Assembly: GCA_030045215.1 (NCBI GenBank)
Contig: JASIBJ010000079.1
Coordinates: 1 to 5,301 of the forward strand
Length of the DNA stretch: 5,301 nucleotides
Direction of reading: 5' to 3'
Origin: Streptosporangiaceae bacterium
GTDB lineage: Bacteria; Actinomycetota; Actinomycetes; Streptosporangiales; Streptosporangiaceae
This document shows positions 4,394 through 5,301 of the stretch, piece by piece; the first letter of the stretch is position 1, and each line of letters opens with the position of its first letter. A model generated the notes under the pieces. The model worked only from the letters and a program-made list of their open reading frames with translations, did no database searches and was not told the DNA's origin. The position numbers and the translations under genes are program-made.

Positions 4394-5301
4394 CTAGCTT
4401 TGGCTGTCCCACGGCGGAGACTGAAGATCCCACGGCGCCGGCTGGGTGTCCCATGGCGGCCGGTTCTCTCGCTGCGGCTGGCTGCCTGCGTCCGGCCGTT
4501 GGAAGTCCCACGGCTGGCTGTCCCATACCCCAGACAGGCTGCCCTGGTCGGTGGACTCGGGAGCCGACCTGCCGCTTGAGTCGCGAGGCGTCGTGGGGTA
4601 GCTGTCCGTCGGCACCGCGGGATCCCACACGAAGATGGGGCGGCTGCCGGGATCCTGGTCGGCGGCGGGCTGTTCGGCCGAGTCGCCGGCGCGCTCCCAG
4701 AGTGATCCGCTCGGTGACAGCGGGGCTTCCGCGGCCGGTCGCCGCGGCTGGCGGACCGGCAGGGGCCCGCCCGGCTCCTGCGGCGCGTACGCCGGCGGCG
4801 CCGCCGCGATGGGGGCACTCGGTGGCTGGGCGAATCCTGGATCGGAGATGGCCGGACCGCCCGAGCTTGGCTCGCCCAGATCTCTCCGCCAGTCCAGCCC
4901 GCCGGTCATGCTCGGCCCGGCCAACCCGCTGCCTGCCGGCGTGCCCGGCCACTTCATCTCGGTCGGTGCGTCGACCGGCGCCGCCTGATCCGGCCGGCTC
5001 CGGTCCCACAGCGATCCCGCGCCGCTCAAAGGCCCGAGGGGCCCTGATGGTGACTGAGCCTGGTCGGCGGCCGCCCGCCGTGCCTGGGCTTCCTGGGCGG
5101 CGGCCGCGACGCCGGCTCTGGCGGCTGCGATAGCGCTCCCCGGACCGCCAGCGACGGTCCCCGGCCGGCCTGCCACGGTCCCCGGCTGGGCTGGGCCGCT
5201 TCCCGGCTCGAAGGCGGCGCTGCCGAGTCGGCCCGGCCCGCTTCCCGGCCCGAGTGGGCCGCTATCCAGTCGGCCTGGCCCGCTTCCCGGCCGGAGTGGG
5301 C
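4394..5301 (-). CDS. low-complexity Pro/Ala/Gly-rich protein with Trp-Asp repeats, C-terminal part (5' end outside window)
   Basis: I do not recognise this protein. The minus-strand frame is open from the right edge to a TAG at 4394-4396, so the GTG at 5174-5176 is probably internal and the gene starts outside. About 302 residues are visible. From N to C they are: a Gly/Pro-rich heptad array (5123-5290), an Ala-rich stretch that may be helical (AIAAARAGVAAAAQEAQARR), then a long disordered tail of P, S, G, D, Q with scattered Trp. The tail repeats short Trp-acidic motifs (GSLWDR, GSLWER, FVWDP, GVWDS, PWDF) and ends with PWDTQPA, PWDLQSP and PWDSQS. There is no hydrophobic helix, signal peptide or catalytic motif in view. 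This frame is preferred over overlapping frames because those are rich in Arg and Cys, typical of artefacts. It may be the tail of a larger protein whose folded domain lies to the right. The tail could act in binding or scaffolding, but this is a guess. Confidence 0.7.
   Translation of the reverse strand, partial: PLRPGSGPGRLDSGPLGPGSGPGRLGSAAFEPGSGPAQPGTVAGRPGTVAGGPGSAIAAARAGVAAAAQEAQARRAAADQAQSPSGPLGPLSGAGSLWDRSRPDQAAPVDAPTEMKWPGTPAGSGLAGPSMTGGLDWRRDLGEPSSGGPAISDPGFAQPPSAPIAAAPPAYAPQEPGGPLPVRQPRRPAAEAPLSPSGSLWERAGDSAEQPAADQDPGSRPIFVWDPAVPTDSYPTTPRDSSGRSAPESTDQGSLSGVWDSQPWDFQRPDAGSQPQRENRPPWDTQPAPWDLQSPPWDSQS
4397..4456 (-). repeat. three 7-residue PWD repeats at the C-terminus
   Basis: On the plus strand TCCCACGG, TCCCACGG and TCCCATGG start at 4407, 4428 and 4449, an exact 21-bp period. 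They encode PWDTQPA, PWDLQSP and PWDSQS at the extreme C-terminus. Related TCCCA words with other spacing occur at 4506 and 4521 (PWDF, VWDS) and at 4622 (VWDP). Confidence 0.8.
5123..5290 (-). repeat. eight 21-bp (7-residue) Gly/Pro-rich tandem repeats
   Basis: Eight consecutive 21-bp units encode heptads mostly beginning Pro-Gly, for example PGSGPGR (5270-5290 and 5228-5248), PGSGPAQ (5186-5206) and PGTVAGR (5165-5185). A higher 42-bp order is also visible: the segment at 5279-5301 matches 5237-5259 at 22 of 23 bases, with a weaker copy at 5195-5217. The array may continue past the right edge. Confidence 0.75.

Noticed and set aside
4453..5133. 226-codon plus-strand frame opposite the repeat protein
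   Set aside because: Arg/Cys/Pro-rich artefact-like composition, no ribosome-binding site, and the 7-residue repeats make sense only in the minus-strand frame.
4394..5176. GTG at 5174-5176 as the true start of the repeat protein
   Set aside because: The frame stays open to the right edge, and the heptad array runs straight through this codon, so the start lies outside the window.

Overview
The window is GC-rich (roughly 70% by eye). It uses GTG as well as ATG starts, strong AGGAGG ribosome-binding sites and G/C-ending codons. Together with the protein types seen (a NarL/LuxR-type regulator with an Ala/Gly/Pro linker, a DUF1453-like small membrane protein, a signal-peptide protein with a polytopic tail, a PlsC acyltransferase and a Pro/Trp/Asp-rich disordered protein), this suggests a high-GC actinomycete. 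I cannot name the genus. No mobile-element gene, CRISPR array, rRNA or tRNA is visible.

Layout, left to right. (1) 1-327, +: the C-terminal DNA-binding part of a LuxR/NarL-family response regulator, cut by the left edge. (2) 328-490: an intergenic stretch with a weak terminator-like hairpin, a duplicated ACCTAGCG motif beside an ECF-promoter-like pair of boxes, and a hairpin placed just before a strong Shine-Dalgarno. (3) 491-1027, +: a 178-aa five-helix membrane protein. (4) 1028-1308: a possible 37-aa ORF, then a striking 50-nt near-perfect hairpin between direct repeats, then an inverted repeat and a -10-like box placed as for leaderless transcription. (5) 1309-3618, +: a 769-aa protein with a signal peptide, an alkaline-phosphatase-superfamily-like extracytoplasmic domain and about eleven further membrane helices. 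(6) 3677-4372, +: a PlsC-type lysophospholipid acyltransferase, probably co-transcribed with the gene before it. (7) 4394-5301, -: the convergent C-terminal part of a low-complexity protein built partly from 7-residue repeats, cut by the right edge.

Working together: the regulator fragment and the DUF1453-like gene look like the end of a signalling cluster. The 1309-3618 / 3677-4372 pair looks like a small envelope or lipid module: a membrane-anchored ectodomain acting outside and an acyltransferase acting on the cytoplasmic face. That link rests only on adjacency and shared orientation. The least explained elements are the 1172-1242 palindromic element, the apparent loss of at least one standard metal ligand in the phosphatase-like domain, the short AT-rich island inside the regulator gene, and the WD-rich repeat protein on the minus strand. 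I found no clear, complete undescribed system; these are leads.
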